Under the pieces are notes generated by a model, which searched no databases, was not told the origin of the DNA, and saw only the letters and a program-made list of their open reading frames with translations. A stretch of DNA of 60,189 nucleotides, taken from assembly GCA_050330955.1 (NCBI GenBank), contig JBHJHJ010000080.1, forward strand, positions 1 through 60,189, read 5' to 3'. Both the position numbers and the translations under genes were made by a program. Positions within the stretch are counted from its first letter, which is position 1; the number at the start of each line of letters is the position of its first letter. Shown one piece after another: positions 27,350 through 36,425 of the stretch. The stretch comes from JBCCAG01 sp050330955 (GTDB taxonomy: Bacteria > Cyanobacteriota > Cyanobacteriia > CAKZMO01).

Positions 27350-29194
27350 ATGTCATCCGACGTCCTCCCATCCAGTGAAGGGTCCAACGTGGAAAAAATC
27401 CACCTGCCTCGCACGAGCGAGTCTGAGACCCTAAAGCGCATTCGTCACACCATGTCTCACGTCATGGCTATGGCGGTTCAAAAGCTGTTTCCAAAGGCGC
27501 AAGTGACCATTGGCCCCTGGATTGAGACGGGTTTTTACTATGACTTTGACAGCCCTGACAGCTTCACGGAGAAGGACCTAAAGGCAATCCGCAAAGAGAT
27601 GATCAAGATCATCAACCGCAAGCTGCCTGTGGTGCGGGAGGAAGTCACGCGAGAAGAGGCAGAAGAGCGGATTCGGAATTTAAATGAGCCCTACAAGCTA
27701 GAGATTCTAGAAGATATCGACAGCGAGCCCATCACCCTCTATCACCTGGGGGAAGCGTGGTGGGACCTGTGCGGCGGTCCCCACGTGGAGAATACTGGAG
27801 ACCTCAACCCCAAGGCCTTTGAGCTGGAGAGCGTGGCGGGGGCCTACTGGCGGGGGGATGAGACCAAGGCCCAGCTCCAGCGCATTTATGGCACGGCGTG
27901 GGAAACCCCGGAACAGCTCGCAGAGCACAAGCGGCGGCGGGAGGAAGCCCTCAAGCGGGACCATCGCCGCCTGGGTAAGGAGCTGGGCCTGTTTCTTTTT
28001 GCTGACCCAGTGGGGCCAGGGCTGCCCCTGTGGACGCCAAAGGGCACTATCTTGCGCTCTACTCTGGAAGACTTTCTCAAGCAGGAGCAGATGAAGCGGG
28101 GCTACTTGCCCGTGGTGACACCCCACATCGCCCGCATCGATCTATTTAAGACCTCGGGGCACTGGCAGAACTACAAAGAAGACATGTTCCCCATGATGGC
28201 GGAGGACGACGAGGCCCGCCGCTTGGAGCAGGGCTTTACCCTCAAGCCCATGAACTGTCCTTTCCATATTCAAATTTACAAAAGCCAGCTGCGCTCGTAC
28301 CGAGAACTGCCCATTCGGCTAGCAGAGTTTGGTACGGTGTATCGCTACGAACAGTCGGGAGAGCTAGGGGGGTTGACCCGCGTCCGGGGCTTTACAGTAG
28401 ACGACTCCCACCTATTTGTTACCCCAGATCAGCTAGAGGCAGAGTTCCTTAAGGTCGTGGACCTAATCCTGGCCGTGTTCAAAAGCCTGCAGCTCCAGAA
28501 CTTCAGAGCCCGGCTCAGCTTCCGCGACCCTGCATCAGATAAGTACATTGGGGGAGACGACGTATGGAACAAGGCGGAAGCCGCCATCCGTAATGCCGCT
28601 GAGACCTTGGGTATGGAGTATTTTGAGGGCATCGGCGAAGCAGCTTTCTATGGCCCCAAACTGGATTTCATCTTTCAGGACGCCCTGGACCGAGAGTGGC
28701 AGTTGGGCACCGTGCAGGTCGACTACAATCTGCCGGAGCGGTTTGAGCTGGAGTACGTGGCGGAAGACGGGACGCGCCAGCGCCCGGTGATGATTCACCG
28801 CGCCCCCTTTGGCTCGCTGGAGCGGTTAATCGGCATCCTCATCGAGGAGTACGCCGGCGACTTTCCCCTGTGGCTGGCTCCGGTGCAAGTGCGTCTATTG
28901 CCCGTAACGGAGGACCACGTTGGCTTTGCCCAAGAGGTGGCGGAGAAGATGCGGCTATTCGGCGCCCGCGTCGAGGTGGACCTGGGGGGCGATCGCCTCG
29001 GTAAGATGATTCGCACGGCGGAAAAGGAGAAGATTCCCGTGATGGCGGTGGTAGGGGCTAAGGAGGTGGAATCGAAGAGCCTCAGCCTGCGGGTGCGGCG
29101 CAGCGGGCAAGAGACGGAGGATTTAGGCTCATTGCCACTGGACCAGGTGCTGGAGAGGCTAAAGACGGCGATCGCTCAGCAGGCAGCATTTTAG
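27350..29194 (+). CDS. thrS: Threonyl-tRNA synthetase lacking the TGS domain
   Basis: A 614-residue class II synthetase. The editing domain has the H-x3-H motif at His33/His37 (RHTMSHVMA) and Cys141/His145 (DLCGGPH). The catalytic core has the zinc-ligand segment MNCPFHI, motif 2 YRYEQSGELGGLTRVRGFT and motif 3 near MIHRAPFGSLERLIGIL. The anticodon-binding domain follows from about residue 510. Because the editing motif begins only 33 residues in, the N-terminal TGS (N1) domain of bacterial enzymes such as that of E. coli is absent. Short forms of this kind are known in cyanobacteria. It charges tRNA-Thr. The start MSSDVLPSSEG has no strong ribosome-binding site. Confidence 0.96.
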   Translation: MSSDVLPSSEGSNVEKIHLPRTSESETLKRIRHTMSHVMAMAVQKLFPKAQVTIGPWIETGFYYDFDSPDSFTEKDLKAIRKEMIKIINRKLPVVREEVTREEAEERIRNLNEPYKLEILEDIDSEPITLYHLGEAWWDLCGGPHVENTGDLNPKAFELESVAGAYWRGDETKAQLQRIYGTAWETPEQLAEHKRRREEALKRDHRRLGKELGLFLFADPVGPGLPLWTPKGTILRSTLEDFLKQEQMKRGYLPVVTPHIARIDLFKTSGHWQNYKEDMFPMMAEDDEARRLEQGFTLKPMNCPFHIQIYKSQLRSYRELPIRLAEFGTVYRYEQSGELGGLTRVRGFTVDDSHLFVTPDQLEAEFLKVVDLILAVFKSLQLQNFRARLSFRDPASDKYIGGDDVWNKAEAAIRNAAETLGMEYFEGIGEAAFYGPKLDFIFQDALDREWQLGTVQVDYNLPERFELEYVAEDGTRQRPVMIHRAPFGSLERLIGILIEEYAGDFPLWLAPVQVRLLPVTEDHVGFAQEVAEKMRLFGARVEVDLGGDRLGKMIRTAEKEKIPVMAVVGAKEVESKSLSLRVRRSGQETEDLGSLPLDQVLERLKTAIAQQAAF

Positions 29195-29256
29195 GCTGAT
29201 TCTCAGCGTCCAAGCTTATCTAAGGCCCTTCAATCTCCAGGACGCTTACGCTTCGT

Positions 29257-29979
29257 CTACTGAGGCTCAGGGTTGCCCTCTGGGTCTAGGAGCTGAGATA
29301 CTTCTGGGAAATGCCGATGCATGCAGCGATTACAGATGCCATGGGTAAAGCCCACGTCTGAGTGCTGCTTGATAAACTCTTCCACTGTGGACCAGTAGCC
29401 TCTGTCGTTCCGAATCCCTTTACAGTAAGAGCAGATTGGAATCAATCCTTCTATCAGCTTAATCTGGTCTAAGGTCTCCGCGAGTTGGGCCGAGACTCGC
29501 TGTAGCTCGAGCTGCATCACCACCTGACGGGCTAGGGCATTCATGGCTTGGAGCTGATGTTCGGTTAATTCCCGTGGCTGATGGTCGATGACGCAGAGCG
29601 TTCCTACGGGGTGACCATGAGGCGTAATGAGCGGAACGCCCGCATAAAAGCGAATGTTGGGCGCACAGGTGACCAGCGGGTTGTCGGCGAAGCGGGCGTC
29701 TTGCAGCGCGTCGCTGACGATCATAGGGCGATGATCCAAAATGGTGTGGGCACAAAATGAGATATCTCGACTTGTCTCGCTGACGTCTAGCCCGACCTTG
29801 GCTTTGAACCACTGGCGGTCTGTGTCAATCAAGCTGATTAGCGCCACGGGGACGTTACAGATGAACGCAGCTAGCGTCGCGATGTCGTCGTATCTTTGCT
29901 CTGGAGGCGTATCTAGGATTCGGTATTGCTTCAGCGCTTCGAGCCGGGCTGCTTCTTGAGTCGGAGCCTTCGCTTTCAT
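29257..29979 (-). CDS. GAF-domain protein with C-terminal Cys4 motif
   Basis: A 240-residue protein. Residues 1-170 begin with ALKQYRILDTPPEQRYDDI and form a GAF domain typical of signalling proteins (FCAHTIL, GTLCVIDHQPR). After a short helix, residues 190-225 contain PICSYCKGIRNDRGYW and GICNRCMHRHFPE, two Cys-x2-Cys pairs that could bind a metal. This small domain is known from the ends of many PAS/GAF/receiver proteins but its role is not established. There is no kinase, cyclase or other output domain. Confidence 0.8.
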   Translation of the reverse strand: MKAKAPTQEAARLEALKQYRILDTPPEQRYDDIATLAAFICNVPVALISLIDTDRQWFKAKVGLDVSETSRDISFCAHTILDHRPMIVSDALQDARFADNPLVTCAPNIRFYAGVPLITPHGHPVGTLCVIDHQPRELTEHQLQAMNALARQVVMQLELQRVSAQLAETLDQIKLIEGLIPICSYCKGIRNDRGYWSTVEEFIKQHSDVGFTHGICNRCMHRHFPEVSQLLDPEGNPEPQ

Positions 29980-30129
29980 ATCACCGCTCCAACGGGCTAA
30001 GGTCTAAGTTGAGCTTCTTATGGAAGCCTAATTCATGTCTGTCACGTCCTGGAACTAAGCTTCAACATTGCTTAATATGGCGCTATCCGAAAGGCTAGCA
30101 GAAGAATATCCTGTGAAGTATAAAATAAA

Positions 30130-30202
30130 CGCCCCAGGCAGGATTCGAACCTGCGACCGACTGCTTAGAAGGCAGATGCTCTATCCACTGAGCTACTGGA
30201 GC
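30130..30202 (-). tRNA. tRNA-Arg (anticodon UCU)
   Basis: A 73-base cloverleaf reads GCTCCAGTAGCTCAGTGGAT at its 5' end on the minus strand and ends in CTGGGGC plus discriminator G. Acceptor arms GCTCCAG and CTGGGGC pair over seven positions (one T-G). The anticodon loop is CTTCTAA, giving anticodon TCT (bases 30167-30169), which reads AGA/AGG. The T-arm has the standard GGTTCGAATCC. CCA is not encoded. Confidence 0.97.
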
Positions 30203-30558
30203 GGGTGAGGCAGGACAGGGTTTGCATTTAAGTGCTTGATCACATCGCGAACATTGGGCTATTTGCTCATCAGCATGAATTCAGCACTGCCAGCCTCATT
30301 CTAGCCGTTACTGCGCCACGCCCCATCACCCCGAGGTGAAGCCAATAATGCTAAGCTGCTTCCAAACTAAACTAGCGCCATCTAGACTAGTCTAAGCTGC
30401 CCTTTGCCAACCTATGAGAGGCTGACAAAATTAGTAGTACTATGCCGCTGGTTAATATGACACAGACCCTGCTGCCGGACGCAGCGCTTGTGACTAAGGC
30501 CGCTTGACTACTCTAGTCCCTATCACTCTAGCTTTGACAGGAGTCGATTGTCACCGCC
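30203..30558. other. Intergenic region upstream of the 30559 gene
   Basis: About 355 bases without a credible gene. The only structure I can point to is a 12-base palindrome TAGACTAGTCTA at 30383-30394. GACAGGAG about 20 bases before the ATG at 30559 is too far for a normal ribosome-binding site. Confidence 0.4.
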
Positions 30559-31227
30559 ATGTTTATCTTGAAACGACAAGATGTTGAGATTTCAAGTATT
30601 CAGCATCCGAAGCGAGACCAAAAGGTGCCAATCTTGCAGTATCAAGGGCAAACATTTAGGCTAATTAATATTTTCGGTGCCGCTCAGTCCAGCGAGGCCA
30701 GGGCACTCTGGCGGGACCTCACGGACAATCGGGGAAAAGCCTGCGTCTTATTAGAAGAGCCCGAACGCTACAGCATCTGGGGAAAGATTCGGCTTGACCA
30801 GCTGCAGGCAGAGGGTGACGGCGACTCCAGTGGCGCCCCGCCGGCCTTAATTCAGGCCTGCCTCCTGCTGCTGCAGGCGGTCTACATCGATATTGAAGAC
30901 CTGCTAGGCGATCGCCAGCTCAAAATCTTTGAGCAAGAGCTGGTGACATTGTTCCAGGGCAGTCGGTTTCCAGGGGTTGAGACCCCGGATGCGGCCAACC
31001 AGCTCCTGACCATCGATCCCCTGGCCTCGCTGCAGGTTCCGCCCTGGCAGGAAAATCACCTGACCACGCTTCTGCAAGAGCTGCACCAGCTGGGGAAAGA
31101 GCACTTCGGCAATGCAAACTTTACCCAGCGCGTCATGGATGCGTTAGAGGACATGCCAGATCCAGACCGAGACAAATTCTTGGCCTGGCTGACGCGATCG
31201 CCAGCAGGGCAAATGTGGCAGGCTTAG
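30559..31227 (+). CDS. Conserved cyanobacterial protein (Npun_F0813-like), unknown function
   Basis: A 222-residue soluble protein beginning MFILKRQDVEISSIQHPKRD. I recognise the start as that of a conserved cyanobacterial family often named after Npun_F0813, whose function is unknown. A beta-rich N-terminal part (about 1-80) is followed by a helical part. No signal peptide, membrane helix or catalytic motif is evident. The next gene starts 86 bases later on the same strand. Confidence 0.75.
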   Translation: MFILKRQDVEISSIQHPKRDQKVPILQYQGQTFRLINIFGAAQSSEARALWRDLTDNRGKACVLLEEPERYSIWGKIRLDQLQAEGDGDSSGAPPALIQACLLLLQAVYIDIEDLLGDRQLKIFEQELVTLFQGSRFPGVETPDAANQLLTIDPLASLQVPPWQENHLTTLLQELHQLGKEHFGNANFTQRVMDALEDMPDPDRDKFLAWLTRSPAGQMWQA

Positions 31228-31313
31228 CTAAAGTCCTACAGACGCTAGCCTCTCAGGCGCGTGATTATTTATATCAATCAACTAGGGATCAGTATCGACC
31301 AGGAGAAAGGGTA

Positions 31314-32525
31314 ATGAGTGATAACGTCGGCCAATCCAAATCGTTGATTTCCGTACAGACGGTGATTGCGTTGGCAGCGCTTTGGGGCGTGGTGTCGCTG
31401 ATCGTCTTCTTGCTCGGCAGCCCCATTTCTCCGCGCCCAGAATGGTACGGTGTCACAACCTACGCCTTAGAAAATTTAGCGTTTCTGGGGGCTGCTCTGC
31501 TGTGTCTGCGAAACTGGCGCAGCCCTCAAATTGTTAGCGGTCGAGGCGTCTGGCTTCTGTTTGCAATTGGCATGCTGTCCTATTTTGCAGGCAACCTCAT
31601 CCTGGCTTGGTGGGAGCTGGTGTGGAATCTGCAGCCAGACGTGTCCCCGGCAGACTTTTTCTATCTGCTCACCTACCTGGTTCTTGGCATTGGGATGCTG
31701 CTGGCCGTCGTCTCCAAACGGCTGAATCTGACAGCGGTGCAGTATTTAATCGTTCTGGCGATCGCAATATTGGGTATCGGGATAGCGTACTTCATCTCCT
31801 CCATCGGTTCAGCGGAGACCGCCAGCGGGCCAGCCCCAGCGCGGCCCTCGGTGCAGCTTGTGTCAGCCGCGATCGCCCTGGAGCCAACCGCCACCGCGCC
31901 AGCCTCCACCGTGCACCTCCCCGAGGCGCCAACCTGGATTGCCCAGGCCGCGCCCCAAACTCCCCCTCAACCCCAGGCGACCCCTCAACCGGCGCCCCAA
32001 GCTGCCCCAGCCACCCCAGCCGCCCCAGCGGCGCCCGCTGAAACGTCGCCGACTCCTCCTGCAGCGGAGACGCCGGCAGCGGAGACGCCAGCAGACGGCG
32101 CAGCACCGCCTGCCACTGACCCAGCGCCCGCTACAGATCCCGCCGTCGAATCAGCGCCCGAAGACGCTTCATCCGCGCCAGCCTGGGTGCTTCAGCTCAA
32201 CAATATCTTAACGCCGTTTGCAGACCCGGTGGGGCTGCTGTATATCGCTGGCGACATCTTCCTTCTGGTGATGGCTACAACGCTCCTGCTCGCTTTCTGG
32301 GGCGGGCGGTTTTCCCTGTCCTGGCGGTTCATTGCGGCGGCGGCCTTCTGCTTCTACATCGCCGACTCTTGGTTTGCCTATGCGATCGCCCGCTTTGAGG
32401 ACTACAGCACCGGAGAATTGCCCGAAATTTTCTGGATTTTCAGCGCCGTGCTGTTCAGCATTGGCGCTGCGCTAGAATATAGTCTTTCCAGGCGCTCTCG
32501 CCGTGGGATGCGTCGGCGTGCCTAG
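31314..32525 (+). CDS. Multi-helix membrane protein with Pro/Ala-rich insert
   Basis: A 403-residue protein from the ATG at 31314, which has AGGAGAAAGG just upstream; the frame is open earlier but that part lacks a good start. Five hydrophobic helices lie at about residues 12-32, 45-62, 75-95, 108-128 and 137-160. A 120-residue Pro/Ala/Gln/Thr-rich low-complexity stretch follows (about 170-285), then three more helices. The low-complexity stretch would be an extended loop on one side of the membrane. I do not recognise the family. The basic RRSRRGMRRRA end suggests a cytoplasmic C-terminus. Confidence 0.8.
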   Translation: MSDNVGQSKSLISVQTVIALAALWGVVSLIVFLLGSPISPRPEWYGVTTYALENLAFLGAALLCLRNWRSPQIVSGRGVWLLFAIGMLSYFAGNLILAWWELVWNLQPDVSPADFFYLLTYLVLGIGMLLAVVSKRLNLTAVQYLIVLAIAILGIGIAYFISSIGSAETASGPAPARPSVQLVSAAIALEPTATAPASTVHLPEAPTWIAQAAPQTPPQPQATPQPAPQAAPATPAAPAAPAETSPTPPAAETPAAETPADGAAPPATDPAPATDPAVESAPEDASSAPAWVLQLNNILTPFADPVGLLYIAGDIFLLVMATTLLLAFWGGRFSLSWRFIAAAAFCFYIADSWFAYAIARFEDYSTGELPEIFWIFSAVLFSIGAALEYSLSRRSRRGMRRRA

Positions 32526-32600
32526 GGGCACGTTTAGACTCCTGATTTAGATTCAGTTAGAATCGCCTCACACCCTTAACGCGCAAGAGCCGCTAGCCTC

Positions 32601-33659
32601 ATGGCACCCAAACGACTATCAAAAGCAGAGAAGCAGTCTATTCTCGATCTCTACCGGCAGCCCGCAGAGACGACGTCCACATTGGCGGCTCGCTTTGGCG
32701 TCAGCAGCAGCACCGTCAGCCGCGTGCTGAAACAGGGCCTCTCGGCTGACGAATACGAGGCCCTAGTGCAGCAAAAGCGGACGGGCGTGCCTAGGCCGTT
32801 TCCAGCCGCGGCGCCCAATCCCCTGGTGGAGTCGTCTTCCGAAGGGGTGGCGGCCTCTCGACGAATTTTGGCTGCCGTTGACGGGGCCGAGCTAGACCCT
32901 GGCGAAGCGGCAGCATCTGTGGGCCAGCGCGCTGCTGAGGAGGCGCCCCTCGCTGGGGGGGAGGTCGACCCCAGCTTGCCCGAACCCGGTGGTTTAGAGC
33001 CAGAAGGCGCTGACCCTTCTGCAGACCAAGATCTCGCGGCAGAGCAAGACCTTGTAGCAGAAGTCGCGGCCTCTGTCTCCCCGTCCCTCAGCAATGGACG
33101 TCCTGGTCCAATTTTGCGAAAGCGCTCGAAGCTTGACGACAGTGCTGACAGCGATGATGATGACGCTCACAGCGCCGCCGAGCTGGATGCCGAGCTGGAC
33201 AGCGACGAGGAATTGGACGAGTTCCAGGACGACCTAGACTCGGATGACGATGACGACTTTGGCGATTTAGACGATGACGAGGATGACGGTGAGTCCGATG
33301 AGGATTTCGGCTTCCAAGTCGCAGACGGGGCCTATCTTGATGTCCGCCCCATCTCCGAGGCGAATCTTCCCCGCACCTGCTATCTCGTCATCGACCGGGC
33401 GGCTGAGCTGATTACAAGGCCGCTGAGCGACTTTGCCGATTTAGGTCATATTCCCTCGGGTGAAACGGAGGAGAAAACCCTCCCAGTTTTTGACAATCAC
33501 CGGGTTGCGAAGCGATTTTCAAACCGGCGAGTTCATCGCATTGTTAAGGTGCCCGATGGCCGACTGCTGCAGAAGACGACGGCTTACCTGCAGGCTAAGG
33601 GGATTACGCGCCTGCTGTTTGACGGGCAAGTTTATGCGCTGTCAAACGAAGACAATTGA
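32601..33659 (+). CDS. HTH protein with long acidic linker
   Basis: A 352-residue protein in three parts. Residues 1-55 form a helix-turn-helix like that of transposase or resolvase families (LSKAEKQSILDLYRQP, RFGVSSSTVSRVLKQGL). Residues 60-235 are low complexity, ending in a highly acidic Asp/Glu/Ser tract (about 180-235). Residues 245-352 form a compact C-terminal domain (ANLPRTCYLVIDRAAELITR, ending LLFDGQVYALSNEDN). There is no transposase catalytic domain, so it is more likely a DNA-binding regulator or nucleoid-type protein. The identity of the C-terminal domain is unknown to me. Confidence 0.75.
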   Translation: MAPKRLSKAEKQSILDLYRQPAETTSTLAARFGVSSSTVSRVLKQGLSADEYEALVQQKRTGVPRPFPAAAPNPLVESSSEGVAASRRILAAVDGAELDPGEAAASVGQRAAEEAPLAGGEVDPSLPEPGGLEPEGADPSADQDLAAEQDLVAEVAASVSPSLSNGRPGPILRKRSKLDDSADSDDDDAHSAAELDAELDSDEELDEFQDDLDSDDDDDFGDLDDDEDDGESDEDFGFQVADGAYLDVRPISEANLPRTCYLVIDRAAELITRPLSDFADLGHIPSGETEEKTLPVFDNHRVAKRFSNRRVHRIVKVPDGRLLQKTTAYLQAKGITRLLFDGQVYALSNEDN

Positions 33660-33675
33660 TTTTGGGGTGGTGTAG

Positions 33676-33703
33676 GTAGGGTCAAAGTATGATTTGACCC
33701 TAC
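33676..33703. terminator. Perfect hairpin between convergent genes
   Basis: GTAGGGTCAAA and TTTGACCCTAC form an 11-base perfect stem around the loop GTATGA. It lies between the stop codons of the HTH gene (plus) and the small membrane protein gene (minus), and its right arm contains the latter's TAG. This is the expected place for a bidirectional terminator. No long T-tract follows. Confidence 0.6.
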
Positions 33704-33909
33704 TTGCGTGAGCGCATCTGATGATTGTGGCTGTCAAACATCAAACACAGCCCGAAATTTACCAGCACTAAGCTCGCGGTCCCTAGCCAAAACCAGCTGC
33801 CCCCCTGAATCTTTTGAATCAGGGCCTCCCCAAACACGCTCAGCCCGGCCCCGACGCACAGCAGGCCGCCGATCCCTTTAACTAACCAGAGCTTCTTATC
33901 GTCTAACAT
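33700..33909 (-). CDS. Small two-helix membrane protein
   Basis: A 69-residue protein with hydrophobic stretches at about residues 8-28 and 39-57 (WLVKGIGGLLCVGAGLSVFG; FWLGTASLVLVNFGLCLMF) and a basic end (MRSRK). TGGGAGGCAAACGCA precedes the ATG, a good ribosome-binding site. It follows the antiporter gene on the same strand after 38 bases, so both are probably on one transcript. The function is unknown. Confidence 0.75.
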   Translation of the reverse strand: MLDDKKLWLVKGIGGLLCVGAGLSVFGEALIQKIQGGSWFWLGTASLVLVNFGLCLMFDSHNHQMRSRK

Positions 33910-33947
33910 TGCGTTTGCCTCCCATTGACCTTCAGTTAAGCGACCCG

Positions 33948-35069
33948 CTAGCTGTTGACGGGCAAGATTTCAGGATGGAAGAAGAAGGCTAGACCGATAA
34001 CCGCGTAGGTGGCCAGCAGCAGCGCCCCCTCCAGCCAGTTTGAGCTGCCGTCTGAGCTGACGGAGTTGGCGACGAACACTGATACGGCGACGGCCACCAG
34101 CTCAAATGGATTAAAGTTGAGGTCCATCGGCTGCCCTATGAACCAGCCCACCAGCACTAGCAGGGGCGCTACAAACAGGGCAATCTGCAGGGTTGACCCA
34201 ACCGCAACCGAAATGGATAGGTCCATCTTGTTCTTGATGGCGACAGTGACAGCGGTGGCGTGCTCAGCGGCGTTGCCGATGATGGGCAGGAGAATGACAC
34301 CGGTGAACAGCCGCGTCAAGCCAATCTCTTCGGTGGCCTCTTCCAGGGTGTCCACCAAAAATTCTGACTCGATCGCCACAAGCACCGTTGCGGCGAAAAG
34401 CACTCCGCCCCAGAGCCAGAGGTTGGGGCGCTCATGCTGCTCTGGGCTCTCAACACCGCCCTCGATACTGGGATCGTCCTTCTCCGCATCGGCCTCCCCC
34501 ACGTCGCACAGGTAGCTGTGGGTCTTCATCGAAAACAGCAGCGTCAGCCCGTATACCAAAATGAGCACCACTGCCACCGCCACCGACAGGTTCTGCAGCG
34601 GCGGCTGGCCAATGCCGCTGGAGGTGAATTCCACCGCAGTGGGCAGCAGCAGAGCAACGACGGCTAAATTCATCGACGAGGCGTTGATGCGGGCCACCAC
34701 GGGCTGAAAAGTCTGTTCCTTGAACCGCAGGCCCCCTAGCAGCATGGAAAACCCCATTACCAGCAGGAGGTTGCTGATGATGGAGCCGGTTAAGCTTGCC
34801 TTGACCACGTTGACGAACCCGGCGTTGAGGGCAATCAGGGCAATAATGAGCTCCGTGGCATTGCCGAAAGTGGCGTTGAGCAGCCCGCCTAGGGTGGGAC
34901 CTACGACAACGGCAAGCTCCTCAGTGGCAGTGCCCATCCACGCGGCCAGGGGAATGATGGCGAGGCCGGCCAGAACAAAGACGGCGATCGCCCCCCAGTG
35001 GAGGAAGTGAGCCGCGATGGAAATGGGGATAAAGATTAACAGGGCGCCGAAAAGTTGGTTTCTTGTCAT
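33948..35069 (-). CDS. Calcium/proton antiporter (CaCA family)
   Basis: A 373-residue membrane protein with about ten to eleven helices in two homologous halves. The alpha-repeat motifs that bind the cation are visible: GLLNATFGNATELIIAL in the first half and GNAAEHATAVTVAIKNK in the second. An acidic cytoplasmic loop (about residues 190-215, EADAEKDDPSIEGG) separates the halves. Members exchange Ca2+ or other divalent cations for H+ across the membrane. The upstream region has a strong 18-base hairpin 23 bases before the start codon. Confidence 0.93.
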   Translation of the reverse strand: MTRNQLFGALLIFIPISIAAHFLHWGAIAVFVLAGLAIIPLAAWMGTATEELAVVVGPTLGGLLNATFGNATELIIALIALNAGFVNVVKASLTGSIISNLLLVMGFSMLLGGLRFKEQTFQPVVARINASSMNLAVVALLLPTAVEFTSSGIGQPPLQNLSVAVAVVLILVYGLTLLFSMKTHSYLCDVGEADAEKDDPSIEGGVESPEQHERPNLWLWGGVLFAATVLVAIESEFLVDTLEEATEEIGLTRLFTGVILLPIIGNAAEHATAVTVAIKNKMDLSISVAVGSTLQIALFVAPLLVLVGWFIGQPMDLNFNPFELVAVAVSVFVANSVSSDGSSNWLEGALLLATYAVIGLAFFFHPEILPVNS

Positions 35070-35092
35070 ATAGCAATTCTTGTATGTGATTT

Positions 35093-35131
35093 GTGAGAGG
35101 AAGGGCGGGCACAGCCCGCCCTTCCTCTCAC
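35093..35131. repeat. Perfect 18-base inverted repeat in the antiporter leader
   Basis: GTGAGAGGAAGGGCGGGC, loop ACA, then its exact complement. The hairpin is 23 bases upstream of the antiporter start codon and 197 bases before the divergent methyltransferase start. It is too close to the start codon to be an ordinary terminator of another gene. It would be part of the antiporter mRNA leader or its promoter. The 3-base loop closed by GGC/GCC resembles the other palindromes in the window. Confidence 0.7.
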
Positions 35132-35328
35132 TTCACAGTTCATAAGCGATCTGGGATCGCTACAGGTCATTCATCTAGCCGTATCGAGCGTAGCATCTCT
35201 TTTCCCTCCCCACGTCCCTCTCTGCAGGTCTCTAAGAGCAGACCCATGAGATGAAAATTGCAGCAAAGAATTTAACAGTTGTTTACAATAGTGATCAAAT
35301 TGAGATTTTAGACACCCTGCTACTCACT

Positions 35329-36402
35329 ATGGCGACTACAGCGACGCCCCTTACAAAACTGGCCTACCAGACCTTTCAGCAAGGCAAAAGCTACTTTGGC
35401 CTAGCCCACAAAGCGTTGAGCACACAGCTTATGAACGTGGTGGCGCCGCCTTCTGAAACCAGCAATCAACCGTTCGACCCGCAGCTGCTGCTGCGGATCA
35501 ATCAGCGCATGAACCAGCTTCTAGACCAGGACTGGGCTGATGCTGAGCAGGGCGTTTATTCCACCGACATCCTGTTTGACAACCCCTGGGAAGATTTTTT
35601 CCGCTATTACCCCATGATTTGGATGGATCAGCCCAGCGTGTGGGACCGGGTCAGCGGTAAGCGCTTTGAGGAGTTCTCCCCCGGCATCTCCACCGAAGAC
35701 TACCCCAAGTACTACGCCCGCAACTTCCACTATCAAACCGACGGCTACCTGAGCGATCACTCCGCCAACCTCTACGACCTGCAGGTGGAAATTCTCTTCA
35801 ACGGCACCGCCGACGCCATGCGTCGCCGCATCCTGGCGCCGCTGAAGCAAATGATGAATCAGGCTGGCTTTGAGAACGCAGCGCGCACCCGCATTCTCGA
35901 CGTTGCCTGCGGCACGGGCCGCACCCTGCGCTTCCTGCGGGACGTGTTTTCCAAGGTGTCCCTCTACGGCGTGGATCTCTCCCCTGCCTACCTGCGCAAG
36001 GCCAACCAGATGCTCTCTACCCTCCCTGGTGAGCTGCCCCAGCTGATGCAGGCTAATGCAGAGGCCCTGCCCTATGTGGACAACTTCTTCCAGGCGGTGA
36101 CCTCGGTGTTTATGTTCCACGAGCTGCCCGCTCCAGTGCGCCAGAACGTGATCAACGAAGCCGCCCGCGTGGTCCAGCCCGGTGGGGTGTTCATCATCTG
36201 CGATTCGATTCAGCTGAGCGATTCGCCGGAGCTGAAGGCGTCGATGGAGAACTTTTCGGCCATGTTCCACGAGCCGTTCTACCGCAACTACATCGAGGAT
36301 GACCTGAACAACCGGCTTGAGCAGGCGGGATTTGAGGTGGTGGAAACTCAGGTCCACTTTATGAGCAAGTACTGGATTGCGCGGAAGCCTGCGGAAGCGT
36401 AG
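35329..36402 (+). CDS. Class I SAM-dependent methyltransferase
   Basis: A 357-residue protein from the ATG at 35329 (MATTATPLTKLAYQTFQQGK), chosen because this start fits related cyanobacterial proteins as I remember them; a start at 35251 would add 26 residues. The SAM-binding motif is ILDVACGTGRTLRFL, with an acidic end of strand 2 in YGVDLSPAYLRKA and the later VTSVFMFHEL. The N-terminal 170 residues are a distinct extension rich in aromatic residues (DNPWEDFFRYYPMIWMD). The fold resembles UbiE-type lipid or quinone methyltransferases, but the substrate is not known. It lies 23 bases before the pentapeptide array on the same strand. Confidence 0.85.
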   Translation: MATTATPLTKLAYQTFQQGKSYFGLAHKALSTQLMNVVAPPSETSNQPFDPQLLLRINQRMNQLLDQDWADAEQGVYSTDILFDNPWEDFFRYYPMIWMDQPSVWDRVSGKRFEEFSPGISTEDYPKYYARNFHYQTDGYLSDHSANLYDLQVEILFNGTADAMRRRILAPLKQMMNQAGFENAARTRILDVACGTGRTLRFLRDVFSKVSLYGVDLSPAYLRKANQMLSTLPGELPQLMQANAEALPYVDNFFQAVTSVFMFHELPAPVRQNVINEAARVVQPGGVFIICDSIQLSDSPELKASMENFSAMFHEPFYRNYIEDDLNNRLEQAGFEVVETQVHFMSKYWIARKPAEA

Positions 36403-36425
36403 GTTTTGGCCATGGATGATGAGAC

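Noticed and set aside
31215..31313. Upstream extension of the Pro/Ala-rich membrane protein, overlapping the previous gene
   Set aside because: AGGAGAAAGG sits directly before the ATG at 31314, and the extension overlaps the end of the previous gene.
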